Below are positions 22,476 through 29,481 of a DNA stretch of 31,924 bases, one piece after another. Made by a program: the position numbers and the translations under genes. The stretch spans positions 1 through 31,924 of the IMG/VR virus record IMGVR_UViG_3300047462_000068; one strand, 5' to 3'. Source of the DNA: a virus. The notes under the pieces were generated by a model, which was given only the letters and a program-made list of their open reading frames with translations, searched no databases and was not told the origin of the DNA. The first letter of the stretch is position 1, and each line of letters opens with the position of its first letter.

Positions 22476-23297
22476 ATGGAAACGTTCGTCGGCTTCGACA
22501 GCGCGTGGATGGGTAACGTCAAGGCGCCGGGTGCCATCTGCGCGGTGACTATGGAGGACGGCGCCCCGGTCCGGTGGCATCCGCCGGTGCTGGTCGGCTT
22601 CGATCAGGCGCTCACCTTCATCACCGACGTCACCCGCGGCAGCCGCTACAGCCTGGTCGCTCTCGACCAGCCGACGGTCGTCCCCAATCTCACAAGCAAC
22701 CGCCCGGTAGAGCGGCTTGCTGGATCCCTGGTGGCCTGGAACGGTGGGGGCACCCAGAGCAGCAATCGCGGGCGGCTGGGCATGTTCTGCGCCGCCTCGC
22801 CGATCTGGGGCTTCCTGCGCTCCCTGGGCGCCATCGAAGACCCCGAGGCTGCCAGGACAGCTACGGACGGCTTGTATCTCGTGGAGACCTACCCGGCTGC
22901 CGCCCTGCCGACGCTGGCGGCGTCCAGTTTCGGGCGGCTGGCGGCGCTGAAATACAATCCGAAGCCGAGATCCAAGTTCCGTCCGGACGACTGGATCACG
23001 GTTGCCACCGCAGCGCAGGCGGAGTCCCTGTCACTGGGATGCGCCGACGTTGCCGACTGGTGCGTTACGGCTGCCGGGATCCCGAAGGTTGTCAAAGCGG
23101 ACCAAGACAAGCTGGATGCCGTGATCTGCGTGCTGGTGGCGATTCGGTGGCGTCTCCGTCCCAGGACGAACAGCGTCATGCTGGGCGACTTGGTGACCGG
23201 CTACATGGTCATCCCGGCAAGCCCGGACGTCGGAGCCTACTTGACGGCGGCCGTGAAGGATAAGGGCGTGCCGATTGACGGGCAGGTTCCGGTGTAA
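22476..23297 (+). CDS. DUF429-like predicted RNase H-fold nuclease
   Basis: A plus-strand 273-residue protein, ATG 22476 behind AGGA. It shows the DUF429 layout: first strand FVGFDSAW with Asp 8, SLVALDQPTVVPN, a conserved region with RPVERLAGS and G-G-G-TQSSNRGRLGMF, VETYPAAALPTL, and the last helix KADQDKLDAVICVLVA with acidic residues. This family is predicted to be an RNase H-like nuclease, without a settled substrate. It reads opposite to its neighbours and converges with an XRE gene that begins 1 nt after its stop. Confidence 0.75.
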   Translation: METFVGFDSAWMGNVKAPGAICAVTMEDGAPVRWHPPVLVGFDQALTFITDVTRGSRYSLVALDQPTVVPNLTSNRPVERLAGSLVAWNGGGTQSSNRGRLGMFCAASPIWGFLRSLGAIEDPEAARTATDGLYLVETYPAAALPTLAASSFGRLAALKYNPKPRSKFRPDDWITVATAAQAESLSLGCADVADWCVTAAGIPKVVKADQDKLDAVICVLVAIRWRLRPRTNSVMLGDLVTGYMVIPASPDVGAYLTAAVKDKGVPIDGQVPV

Positions 23298-23621
23298 TCA
23301 GAAGTCGTCGTCGGCGAGATGCGGCGGCAACGGCACGAACGGCGGCCATCCTCCAACCGGCGACGAGATGAGACCGGGGCCGCTGGGGAAGACCTGGGCG
23401 GCCGTCAGGTCCAACGCCCAGAGCGCAGCGGCTGTGATGCCGACGGACACGGAAGGATCCCCACGCTCGACCTTCCGCAGCGTGGCGGGCGTCACGAACA
23501 TCCGGGCGGCCAGCGTCTTCATGGTCAGCCCCTTAGCCATCCGAGCCACCCTGATGTTGTTGCCTGCAATCTCGAGTCCCTCGGTGACGGCGGCTGGCAT
23601 CCTGTCGGTCATCTGGCTCAT
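23298..23621 (-). CDS. XRE-family HTH regulator
   Basis: I choose ATG 23621 because GGAGA lies 9 nt upstream; a TTG 15 nt earlier overlaps that site. The 107-residue protein has an XRE-type HTH at about 21-70 (NNIRVARMAKGLTMKTLAAR, then TPATLRKVERGDPSVSVGI and LWALDL), like HipB-type antitoxins and small phage repressors. The C-terminus is Pro-rich and acidic at the end. Last gene of a long coupled operon; no toxin-like partner is visible next to it. Confidence 0.75.
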   Translation of the reverse strand: MSQMTDRMPAAVTEGLEIAGNNIRVARMAKGLTMKTLAARMFVTPATLRKVERGDPSVSVGITAAALWALDLTAAQVFPSGPGLISSPVGGWPPFVPLPPHLADDDF

Positions 23622-23641
23622 GAGAGAGTTCTCCAATGCTT

Positions 23642-23914
23642 CTAACCGATGCCCGCCAGGATATCGGTGGCATTCAATCCCCTGGCGGCCAACTCACTGT
23701 GGACGGCTGCGAGGAACGGGTGCCAGCCCGGCAGCTGGTGCCGGTGACCGCGAGTATAGCGCAGCAGGCCGAGCATTTCCGGCCGCGTCGCGCCGGACAG
23801 GTCACCCGGGTTCAGCATGGCGTCGAGGGCCGTGAAGTCGTCGTCGCGGAGCAGCTGCCGGATCCTGTCATAGAGATCCGTGTTGCGGGCCTCCAGGGCG
23901 GCTGCGGGCTTCAT
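23642..23914 (-). CDS. Small unknown protein
   Basis: A 90-residue protein; ATG 23914 overlaps the upstream TGA (ATGA), so translation is coupled. Helical and acidic start (DLYDRIRQLLRDDDFTALDAML), then HRHQLPGWHPFLAAVHSELAARG. The stop lies 20 nt before the XRE start. No family recognised. Confidence 0.65.
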   Translation of the reverse strand: MKPAAALEARNTDLYDRIRQLLRDDDFTALDAMLNPGDLSGATRPEMLGLLRYTRGHRHQLPGWHPFLAAVHSELAARGLNATDILAGIG

Positions 23915-24141
23915 GGGTTCACCGGCGCAGTCGGCTTGAACCGGAGAAGCTGCCGGGTGGCCCAGTCTGTTTTCTCGAGGGTGCCCGAGACAGCCCTTTG
24001 GAGAGCCGCGCCGTCCGTGGATCCCCGGGAGTCTTGCTCCGTGCGTTCAAGATGCTGGAGCATCCCGCCGCACTCGCGGATGAAATTCGCGAGGAACCGC
24101 ACCATGCCCTCGTCGACCGTCTCGAGTTCGGGGAACGTCAT
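23911..24141 (-). CDS. Small unknown protein
   Basis: A 76-residue protein with a strong AGGAGGG 4 nt before ATG 24141. Features: acidic N-terminus (TFPELETVDEGMVRFLANFI), ECGGMLQHLERTE in the middle, and a basic, Pro-containing end. No family recognised. It lies 9 nt after the previous gene and overlaps the next, as part of the same operon. Confidence 0.65.
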   Translation of the reverse strand: MTFPELETVDEGMVRFLANFIRECGGMLQHLERTEQDSRGSTDGAALQRAVSGTLEKTDWATRQLLRFKPTAPVNP

Positions 24142-24150
24142 GCAGCCCTC

Positions 24151-24417
24151 CTAAAGCCACCGAGTTTGGTGCTTCGATCTCTTCGCCGGATCCTTGTCCA
24201 GCGCGACGTTCTTGATGCAGGTCTTGCAGGTTCCCTTCGCGCTCCAATTATTGCGGGCAATGCTGAAGCTCGAGCCGTTACCCCGGTTCCATCCGTGCGC
24301 GCACATCGGCAGAAGGTCATCACCAACGCATTTGTAGAGGTGCGACACAACGTCGTCCGGGCTATTTCGGCATGCTCCCGAGATGTAGTCGTCGCCAAGA
24401 TCGATGATGTCAAACAT
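24151..24417 (-). CDS. Small Cys-containing protein, possible zinc site
   Basis: ATG 24417 shares its A with the TAA of the XRE gene (TAATG), and GGAGGG lies 7 nt upstream. The 88-residue product has Cys at ISGACRNS, YKCVGDD, LPMCAHG and GTCKTCIKN; the CxxC with upstream Cys/His could bind zinc. The C-terminus is basic (KDPAKRSKHQTRWL). No family recognised. Confidence 0.65.
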   Translation of the reverse strand: MFDIIDLGDDYISGACRNSPDDVVSHLYKCVGDDLLPMCAHGWNRGNGSSFSIARNNWSAKGTCKTCIKNVALDKDPAKRSKHQTRWL

Positions 24418-24743
24418 TACGCAGCCCTCCGCTTGTGCAAAACCGCGATCAGGTCGGCGACAACCTGGCGGTGATCCGACGTCAGCTCGGCAAACCGTTT
24501 CCACAGCTCGTCACCCGCCCGGCTGCCGCCGATCTCATCCGAGACGCCGGACAGAAAGTCAGACGACACGCCGAGGGCGCGGGCCATCTTGCGGAGATTG
24601 TCGCCCCCTGGCATCCGGCTGCCGCATTCGTATTTGGAGATCGATCCCGACGGGATACCGGCTCGGTCGGCGAGCTGCTGCTGGGTGAAGCCCCGGAGGC
24701 AGCGGGCCTGCTGGATCCGGCTGGTGTGCCAATCATGCGGCAT
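24417..24743 (-). CDS. XRE-family HTH regulator
   Basis: ATG 24743 (MPHDWHTSRIQQARCL) has GGAGGA 7 nt upstream, so I reject longer forms starting near 24758 or 24824. The 108-residue protein has a canonical XRE HTH at about 9-62 (RCLRGFTQQQLADRAGIPSG, SISKYECGSRMPGGDNLRKM, ARALGVSSDFLSG). Its C-terminal helix carries LWKRFAELTSDHRQVVADLIAVL, as in many small phage repressors. It probably controls its own operon or an early switch. It is the second XRE gene in the operon. Confidence 0.8.
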   Translation of the reverse strand: MPHDWHTSRIQQARCLRGFTQQQLADRAGIPSGSISKYECGSRMPGGDNLRKMARALGVSSDFLSGVSDEIGGSRAGDELWKRFAELTSDHRQVVADLIAVLHKRRAA

Positions 24744-25101
24744 CTGAGGTTCCTCCATACAGACGGAGAACCCGTGCCGCGCGGTTATCTCCCCGTGTGT
24801 GACGCCAGCCCTCGACGGCGGCATGGTGTTCGGTGTTCGTGCAGCGGTAGGTCACCTCGCAGTCGGCGACACGGTCGATGGTGCTGGGCCAGCCAGCGGC
24901 TGCCAAATCATCCCCTTCCGCGAAGGCCACGAACCACGTCTCGCCGGTGGGCCTGTGCAGGACATGATCACCGCAACGGGGCAGCTTCAGGCTGGTCTCA
25001 TTATCCTTCAGATACTGGTAGATCCTTCCCTCGTGATCCTCCAAGGCATCATGGGCGTCAGACAGCATGAACTGAAGGTCATAGTCGGATGTCCGCCGCA
25101 T
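24733..25101 (-). CDS. Unknown protein, 5' end unresolved
   Basis: The first usable ATG is 25101 (MRRTSDYDLQFMLSDAHDAL), giving 122 residues with CGDHVLHRPTGETWFVAFAEG and CEVTYRCTNTEHHAAVEGW. Coding-quality sequence clearly continues upstream in frame to about 25173 (DGSDPVDKVRSLIWDARIAC), yet that stretch has no ATG, GTG or TTG. An ACG at 25179 has GGAGGA 5 nt upstream, and an ATG at 25172 lies one frame away, overlapping the previous stop. So there is a rare start, a frameshift or a sequence error. Function unknown. Confidence 0.65.
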   Translation of the reverse strand: MRRTSDYDLQFMLSDAHDALEDHEGRIYQYLKDNETSLKLPRCGDHVLHRPTGETWFVAFAEGDDLAAAGWPSTIDRVADCEVTYRCTNTEHHAAVEGWRHTRGDNRAARVLRLYGGTSDAA

Positions 25102-25168
25102 CGCATCGTTGCAAGCAATCCGAGCATCCCAGATCAGGCTGCGGACCTTATCGACCGGGTCGGAGCCG

Positions 25169-25531
25169 TCATTCTGCGTAGGTTTCCTCCGTCTCTGCGG
25201 TCGGCCACGAAATCTCGGTCATCCTCGAAAGCAGATCGACCGCACGCTCAAGGTCTCGGCATGCCAACGACGCCATTGACGACCGCTGCCGGGAGAGCTC
25301 TCCATGCGCGCGCACCAGGTGGCAGGCGACGGCGACGACGACTTCATGCTCGGTCACCGGGTTCAGCAGCGGGCCTACTGTGGAGAGCGCCTGGCAGGCT
25401 CCTACGGCCGCCGTGGACAGCGCCCTGACGGTCTGCACGTAATCCTTGCTTGCAGACATCCTCTCGAGAAGGACGGCCATGGAGTAGGCCGCCTGCAAGG
25501 TGTGGGTGGCGAGTTGGATTTCTCTAGCCAT
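25169..25531 (-). CDS. Helical unknown protein
   Basis: ATG 25531 lies inside the last codons of the upstream HAD gene (8-nt overlap). The 120-residue product is helical and Ala/Leu/Val-rich (REIQLATHTLQAAYSMAVLL, ALSTAAVGACQALSTVG, EVVVAVACHLVRAHGELSRQ) and ends with an acidic tail (ETEETYAE). No clear membrane span and no family recognised. Confidence 0.65.
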   Translation of the reverse strand: MAREIQLATHTLQAAYSMAVLLERMSASKDYVQTVRALSTAAVGACQALSTVGPLLNPVTEHEVVVAVACHLVRAHGELSRQRSSMASLACRDLERAVDLLSRMTEISWPTAETEETYAE

Positions 25532-26183
25532 GGTAGGCCGCCAGAGCTCCGCGGATGGCTTCGGCTGTGGTCGGTGCAGTTGCCTCAAAGGACTTCGGTC
25601 TATAGTAGACAATTGAACACAAGCCAGACCTAGCTTCATTCAAGAAGGCTTCCGCCGATACAATAACCGCCTTGGTCTCGCCCCCGAAGATTGTGAGTTC
25701 AACTCGATAATCCGCAGGAACCGCGGACAGCGCGCTTTCGATAGTATCTGGAAATTCAACCTTCCTGTTGCGATAATTCCAAGGTCGGTATTTCGCGATC
25801 CTCGCAGGCTTCAGGGCATCCGCATTCCAGTTGCCATCGAAGCGGCGAGCGCGGTCATCAATGGATAGGAGCGCCATTGGCTTTACGGTGGGGAACTCGA
25901 ACCAGGTGAGAACGTCGATGTTCGAGAGGTGGAAGAACTCCGGCTGCTCAACATGAAATATCCACTGCTCAAGCAGCCACAAGCGCATGGCCTCGATACC
26001 CTCAGGAGTCCTCGACCTGGACGAGAAAATGGCGAGTCGAAAATGATCTTTGGATTCTGCCGCCCACTCGAAGAAGCCCGGCACGACATCGCCGTAGATT
26101 GAGCCGTCCTTCCAGCCGTGGTGATACGAATGAATTACTCCGTCGAAATCTATGGAGATCAGCTTTTTCTGTTTGCTCGCCAT
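25524..26183 (-). CDS. HAD-like hydrolase
   Basis: ATG 26183 has AGGTGG 5 nt upstream; a GTG 9 nt earlier is possible. The 219-residue protein has HAD motif I LISIDFDGVIHS (D12, D14), motif II LAIFSSRS, a Lys region FPTVKPMAL and motif III LLSIDDRARRF, so about the first 120 residues form a small phosphatase-type domain. The remaining 90 residues (VELTIFGGETKAVIVSAEAF, YYRPKSFEATAPTT) are a separate beta-containing region. It may act on nucleotides or modified DNA ends. First gene of an eight-gene coupled operon under promoter copy 5. Confidence 0.8.
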   Translation of the reverse strand: MASKQKKLISIDFDGVIHSYHHGWKDGSIYGDVVPGFFEWAAESKDHFRLAIFSSRSRTPEGIEAMRLWLLEQWIFHVEQPEFFHLSNIDVLTWFEFPTVKPMALLSIDDRARRFDGNWNADALKPARIAKYRPWNYRNRKVEFPDTIESALSAVPADYRVELTIFGGETKAVIVSAEAFLNEARSGLCSIVYYRPKSFEATAPTTAEAIRGALAAYHG

Positions 26184-26210
26184 ATCGGCCACCTGTAATC
26201 CGAGTGACCA

Positions 26211-26249
26211 ATTATCTTACCGGCGGCCGCAAAACCTCAGGAAGTCGAC
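26211..26249 (-). promoter_or_regulatory. Promoter-like element, GACTTCCT class, copy 5
   Basis: Minus strand: CGACTTCCTGAGGTTTTGCG, then GATAAT (26211-26216) 22 nt after CTTCCT. The TGA inside CTTCCTGA is also the stop codon of the DUF3780-like gene. It leads the HAD operon, start 26183. Confidence 0.7.
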
Positions 26250-26740
26250 TTCAAATACGTGGATTGCTCACTCACCGGGTTCTCCGCCAGCCCAATCCTC
26301 ACAGCCTCCCGCCACGCCGGTGACGCCGCCGCCTTCCTGGACAACCACCACCGTTCCTCGGGCCGCACGCCATGCCAGTTCGCCATGACGGCCGAGATGG
26401 CTTCCGCGGGCTGATCGCGGGCGACCATGAACAGGAGCCGGACTTCCTGCCCGAGGCAGCGGTCCATCCGGTTCTCGCCGACCTTGAACTTCGACGGCCG
26501 CAATCCGACCGCCTTCATGCTGGCGTTCAGGTCGCCTTGCAGCGCGGGCGACAGCAGGTTCCAGGATGCCCGGTCGATGGTTTCCCGGTGCTCCGGGCCG
26601 TCCGTGCCGACACCGGCATCTTCGGTCAGGGTGACAGGCGCACGGCGATCCGCCGGGATGGTGACCGCCCAGAAGTGCGGCCAGTCACCTACGGCGGCGC
26701 CGAAGCCTACGGTCGGCTGGTGGGGGTTCGGTGCGAACAT
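26237..26740 (-). CDS. DUF3780-like protein
   Basis: A 167-residue protein; GGGAG precedes ATG 26740 by 7 nt. It resembles the DUF3780 family as I remember it: VGFGAAVGDWPHFWAVTIPA, then PVTLTEDAG, DRASWNLLSPALQGDLNASM, LRPSKFKVGENRMDRCLGQE and MANWHGVRPEERWWLSRKAA near the end. DUF3780 is known mainly from bacterial anti-phage islands beside DUF1156 and DUF499 genes, so a phage copy is surprising. It could be a decoy or antagonist, or a borrowed function. The match is from memory, not a search. Last gene of the 28022-26237 operon. Confidence 0.65.
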   Translation of the reverse strand: MFAPNPHQPTVGFGAAVGDWPHFWAVTIPADRRAPVTLTEDAGVGTDGPEHRETIDRASWNLLSPALQGDLNASMKAVGLRPSKFKVGENRMDRCLGQEVRLLFMVARDQPAEAISAVMANWHGVRPEERWWLSRKAAASPAWREAVRIGLAENPVSEQSTYLKSTS

Positions 26741-26743
26741 GGT

Positions 26744-27208
26744 CTACTCCCGCTCGGCTTTCCCGACGGCGGCCGCCAGCTGGTCGAGGACGCCCAAATC
26801 CTTGGCCCGCAGCATTGCGAGGCGGTACCGCAGCATCTCAGGCTCTCTGATCTCATCCACGGTGATCAGCCCAAGCTCCAGGGAGATTTCCCGGCGCTGA
26901 CTGCCGTCCAGGTTCCAGAAGCGGTCAACCAGGTTCCGGGGCTGCGGCTCTACGGCGGCGGGCGGCTCGACGAACACGCAGACCGGCACCTGCCAGCCTA
27001 CCACATGCAGGATCACCGGCTGCCCGGCGACGATGTTGCGGATGTCATCGGCGTCAGGCACCCAGGCGCTCTCGCAGTAGGCCACGGTGCCGTCCGCATG
27101 CGTGGTCACCCTGATCGGCAGCGCACCGCATTCGCCGTCGCGGGCCGGATCCCAGTCGGCGGGTGCGCCGGGGGCGGCGTTCCAGCCGTCGATGGTTCCT
27201 GCGATCAT
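26744..27208 (-). CDS. Unknown protein
   Basis: ATG 27208 overlaps the upstream TGA (ATGA), and GGAGA lies upstream. The 154-residue protein starts with IDGWNAAPGAPADWDPARDG and then has a beta-type core (LPIRVTTHADGTVAYCESAW, PVILHVVGWQVPVCVFVEPP) and a helical C-terminus (LRYRLAMLRAKDLGVLDQLA). It looks like two parts: a small beta domain and a helical tail. No family recognised with confidence. Confidence 0.65.
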   Translation of the reverse strand: MIAGTIDGWNAAPGAPADWDPARDGECGALPIRVTTHADGTVAYCESAWVPDADDIRNIVAGQPVILHVVGWQVPVCVFVEPPAAVEPQPRNLVDRFWNLDGSQRREISLELGLITVDEIREPEMLRYRLAMLRAKDLGVLDQLAAAVGKAERE

Positions 27209-27654
27209 AGTGCTGTCTCCTTCAATCTTTGACGCCGTTGTCCTTCGACGACGGCCCATCCCTTATCCGTCAGATCGTGCGAACCGTCGGGAAGGCGCTC
27301 TCGGAATCCCTTCACGACAAGCTCGCGCCAAACGCCGCGCGTTGCTTCTGGAAGGTCGCCCCAGCGGTCCAAGACCTCTTGGGCCTCGGCGGACAACTCG
27401 TTCATGGGTCCTGTGACCGTATCTGCCACCAGCCCGCTTCCGGTGAGCGCCTGTGAGATTGCTTCATCCATGTCGACGGAGCCGCGCCAGAAGTCCTGAT
27501 AGATGAACCCCGTCTCCGCTGAGAACACCGTGATGTAGAAGTACCCGTCCGGCTCTCTGGTGATCGTGATGTCGAATGTCCGGTAGACGCCGAAGAACTT
27601 TTTGTAGTTCCGTTCCAGCGTTTGCACCCTCGGGCGACCCTTGTTCATAGCCAT
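27205..27654 (-). CDS. Unknown protein, possible winged-helix C-terminus
   Basis: ATG 27654 is chosen because AGGA lies 8 nt upstream; ATG 27648 overlaps the upstream TGA and is the alternative. The 149-residue protein has a basic N-terminus (NKGRPRVQTLERNYKKFFG), a beta segment (TFDITITREPDGYFYITVFS) and a C-terminal helix-turn-strand region (LPEATRGVWRELVVKGFRER, then HDLTDKGWAVVEGQRR) that resembles a winged helix. No family recognised. Confidence 0.65.
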   Translation of the reverse strand: MAMNKGRPRVQTLERNYKKFFGVYRTFDITITREPDGYFYITVFSAETGFIYQDFWRGSVDMDEAISQALTGSGLVADTVTGPMNELSAEAQEVLDRWGDLPEATRGVWRELVVKGFRERLPDGSHDLTDKGWAVVEGQRRQRLKETAL

Positions 27655-28022
27655 TGGATTCGTCCTTTCGTTACGTAGTAGTGCGACCCGCACGCCCACG
27701 ATTGATTGCCGATGCACGGCCGAAGCGTCGTGCCGTCCAGCGTCCATCCGTTCGGTGACTGCGGCCTCAGCGGTGTCACCACCTCCCCGCCGCAGCCGCA
27801 CGCGCACAGGTGGACCGCGACGCCGAAGTCAGCCGACACGTAGAGAACTCCGGGATGCAGGATCTCCGGCACATGGCGGACGTCCTGCCGTTCGAATGAC
27901 TGCACCTGGTCACAGTCCGGACACTCGCGGGCTTCGATCTCGTCGGCGACATAACCGCCGTGGCCGCATGCCTGGCAGGACACCCAAGGGCGTTCGTCGC
28001 CGTCGTCTTCGTCGAATGCCAT
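27645..28022 (-). CDS. DUF6527-like zinc-binding protein
   Basis: The start is ATG 28022 behind AGGA. The 125-residue protein has two zinc-type parts: CQACGHGG and CPDCDQV at 16-37, then ILHPGVLYVSADFGVAVHLC and CACGCGGEVVTPL, WTLDGTTLRPCIGNQ and CGSHYYVTKGRIQW. The second part matches the DUF6527 pattern as I know it, a family found next to bacterial E1/E2-like ubiquitin-type genes as well as in mobile elements. No such partner is visible here. First gene of a four-gene operon under promoter copy 6. Confidence 0.7.
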   Translation of the reverse strand: MAFDEDDGDERPWVSCQACGHGGYVADEIEARECPDCDQVQSFERQDVRHVPEILHPGVLYVSADFGVAVHLCACGCGGEVVTPLRPQSPNGWTLDGTTLRPCIGNQSWACGSHYYVTKGRIQWL

Positions 28023-28055
28023 CTCGCGGGTTTCCTGTAACATCGGGCAACAAAC

Positions 28056-28094
28056 ATCATGCCACCGGCGGCCGTCGAACCTCAGGAAGTCGAC
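28056..28094 (-). promoter_or_regulatory. Promoter-like element, GACTTCCT class, copy 6
   Basis: Minus strand: CGACTTCCTGAGGTTCGACG, then CATGAT (28056-28061) 22 nt after CTTCCT. It drives the DUF6527-like operon, start 28022, and lies just after a terminator. Confidence 0.65.
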
Positions 28095-28127
28095 GATCCA
28101 GCCGGGAGCGCGCCCGCCGCCGGACAC

Positions 28128-28161
28128 GAAAAAGCCGCCCAAGGATTGCTCCTGGGCGGCT
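28128..28161 (-). terminator. Rho-independent terminator
   Basis: AGCCGCCCA (28153-28161 on minus) pairs with TGGGCGGCT (28133-28141); the stem extends inside through GGA/TCC to a GCAA loop, and TTTTT follows on the minus strand. It ends the unit whose last gene stops at 28188. Confidence 0.8.
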
Positions 28162-28187
28162 GCGGATCGGCGGGCGCCTGCGAAAGG

Positions 28188-28397
28188 TCAGGCGGCGCGG
28201 TGCCGGGCAACGAATGCCCGCATCTCCCACTTGTTGCGCGCGGCATGCCTCTCAGCCAGCTTCTCGAGGAGTTCATCGGAGAGGATATGGAGACCTCCGA
28301 GATCGTTGATAGCGTCCGCCAGGAACTCCCTGCCTGTCTCACTGTCGATGCCGTATAAGGATTTGATCGTTAGGATGTTGTCGCTCCGGCTGGACAT
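28188..28397 (-). CDS. Small unknown protein
   Basis: ATG 28397 has AGGAGA 6 nt upstream. The 69-residue product: polar start (SSRSDNILTIKSLYGIDSET), acidic helix (GREFLADAINDLGGLHIL) and a basic end (AERHAARNKWEMRAFVARHR). It ends RAA with codons GCC GCC TGA, a trailer shared by several genes here. No family recognised. Confidence 0.65.
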   Translation of the reverse strand: MSSRSDNILTIKSLYGIDSETGREFLADAINDLGGLHILSDELLEKLAERHAARNKWEMRAFVARHRAA

Positions 28398-28447
28398 GGT
28401 GTTCTCCTGGGTGATGACGCCCGATTTCCGGGCATCCTGAATCCCTG

Positions 28448-28474
28448 AGGCCCGCCGGTGAACCGAGCGGGCCT
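28448..28474 (-). terminator. Intergenic hairpin
   Basis: AGGCCCGC (28448-28455) pairs with GCGGGCCT (28467-28474); the loop can form CGGT/ACCG too. No U-run. It lies between two genes of one unit, so it may be a processing or attenuation site. Confidence 0.45.
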
Positions 28475-28495
28475 GATTGAGGATGGCAGCGAGGA

Positions 28496-28903
28496 TCAGG
28501 CGGCGAGTTGAAGGCGGGCATCGCCACCGCAGAGTTCGACGATAGCCGCACAGTACCGGTCGGCGTCTTCGCGATCGCTGAAGGTCTGACACGTCCCGTC
28601 AAGTCCCCTCACATGCACTGCGATGAAAGCCTCTGTCCAATCCGACTCAGCCCAAACCGCGCGCACCACAGTGCGGCCTGAGTTCGTCTTTGTCTCAAAG
28701 ACCTCGATTGTCTCGTCGTAGTTCGAGACTACGCCGATGGATTCGATGACCCTCTGGTCAATGCGGCCCGCCAAGGTCAGAGGCGCAAGTAGTTTCACCA
28801 CGTCATCAGCCACTACCACGTGACCATTAATGCGGCTCATGATGCCGCCGATGGAGTGGCTGGTAGACCCGATGACCGGGAGACGTATCGTGTTCATTAC
28901 CAT
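28496..28903 (-). CDS. Unknown protein
   Basis: ATG 28903 has GAGGA 9 nt upstream. The 135-residue protein has a beta-rich start (NTIRLPVIGSTSHSIGGIMS), a segment VVADDVVKLLAPLTLAGRID, and a C-terminal part (VRAVWAESDWTEAFIAVHVR, then TCQTFSDREDADRYCAAIVE). It ends LAA. The first gene of its unit, preceded by conserved element copy A. No family recognised. Confidence 0.65.
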   Translation of the reverse strand: MVMNTIRLPVIGSTSHSIGGIMSRINGHVVVADDVVKLLAPLTLAGRIDQRVIESIGVVSNYDETIEVFETKTNSGRTVVRAVWAESDWTEAFIAVHVRGLDGTCQTFSDREDADRYCAAIVELCGGDARLQLAA

Positions 28904-28980
28904 TGGAAGCTTCCTCGTTCGTGTGGAACCCGCATATTCCAGCGGCATACCACTCAGGTAGTTTTCGGCTTTCCAACCAA

Positions 28981-29014
28981 CAAGCCTAAACGTGGACAAA
29001 GCAGGGATTTATTT
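28981..29014 (-). promoter_or_regulatory. Conserved tripartite upstream element, copy A
   Basis: Minus strand: AAATAAAT (29007-29014), 8 nt, TGTCCAC (28992-28998), 7 nt, CTTG (28981-28984). Identical spacing to copies at 16462 and 30208. It lies 78 nt before ATG 28903. The rest of 28904-29139 holds only a terminator. Confidence 0.6.
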
Positions 29015-29091
29015 AATGTTGGCAAGTAGTCGACGGATGCTTACCACCGAACGGTGATATTCCCGCCGAATTGCGGGTGCCCGGACATGGA

Positions 29092-29122
29092 AAGGGCCGC
29101 TCGGTTCTTACCGGCGGCCCTT
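29092..29122 (-). terminator. Rho-independent terminator
   Basis: AAGGGCCGC (29092-29100) pairs with GCGGCCCTT (29114-29122), and the loop forms CGGT-TCTT-ACCG. TTTCC follows on the minus strand. It ends the gene stopping at 29140. Confidence 0.7.
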
Positions 29123-29139
29123 GCAGCGGATGTCCTTAA

Positions 29140-29352
29140 TCAACACGCTCTCTTCGCGTTCCGGATCGCCAAGCGCGCCATAGAAGCCAGCGTCGGCGAC
29201 GACCAGACGACCCGTTTGTCGTAGACCAGGACGCCGCGGAATAAGGGGCCGTCTTTCCGAAAGCTTGGCCGCCCAACTGGTCTCTGGATTGCCTCGTAGC
29301 GCCAGACGGCATCGAAATGAAGCTGAGCGGGATCGGTCTGGTAATTGTGCAT
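29140..29352 (-). CDS. Small basic unknown protein
   Basis: ATG 29352 has AGGAGG 8 nt upstream, so I reject a longer frame. The 70-residue product is basic: MHNYQTDPAQLHFDAVWRYE, then RPVGRPSFRKDGPLFRGVLV and ASMARLAIRNAKRAC. No family recognised. Last gene of the 30122-29140 group, with terminators on both sides. Confidence 0.65.
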   Translation of the reverse strand: MHNYQTDPAQLHFDAVWRYEAIQRPVGRPSFRKDGPLFRGVLVYDKRVVWSSPTLASMARLAIRNAKRAC

Positions 29353-29424
29353 GTGGTTGTCCTCCTGGACAGGAGGTAGTCCGAACATTTCCGGAATCTA
29401 CAGAAATCGCGCGCCTCGAGAAAG

Positions 29425-29455
29425 AAAAGCCGCCCGAGGATTTCTCCCGGGCGGC
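29425..29455 (-). terminator. Rho-independent terminator
   Basis: GCCGCCCG (29429-29436) pairs with CGGGCGGC (29448-29455), with GAG/CTC in the loop; TTTTCTTTCT follows on the minus strand. It ends the gene at 29482. Confidence 0.75.
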
Positions 29456-29481
29456 CCTGATTGGAGGATGACTGACGGATG

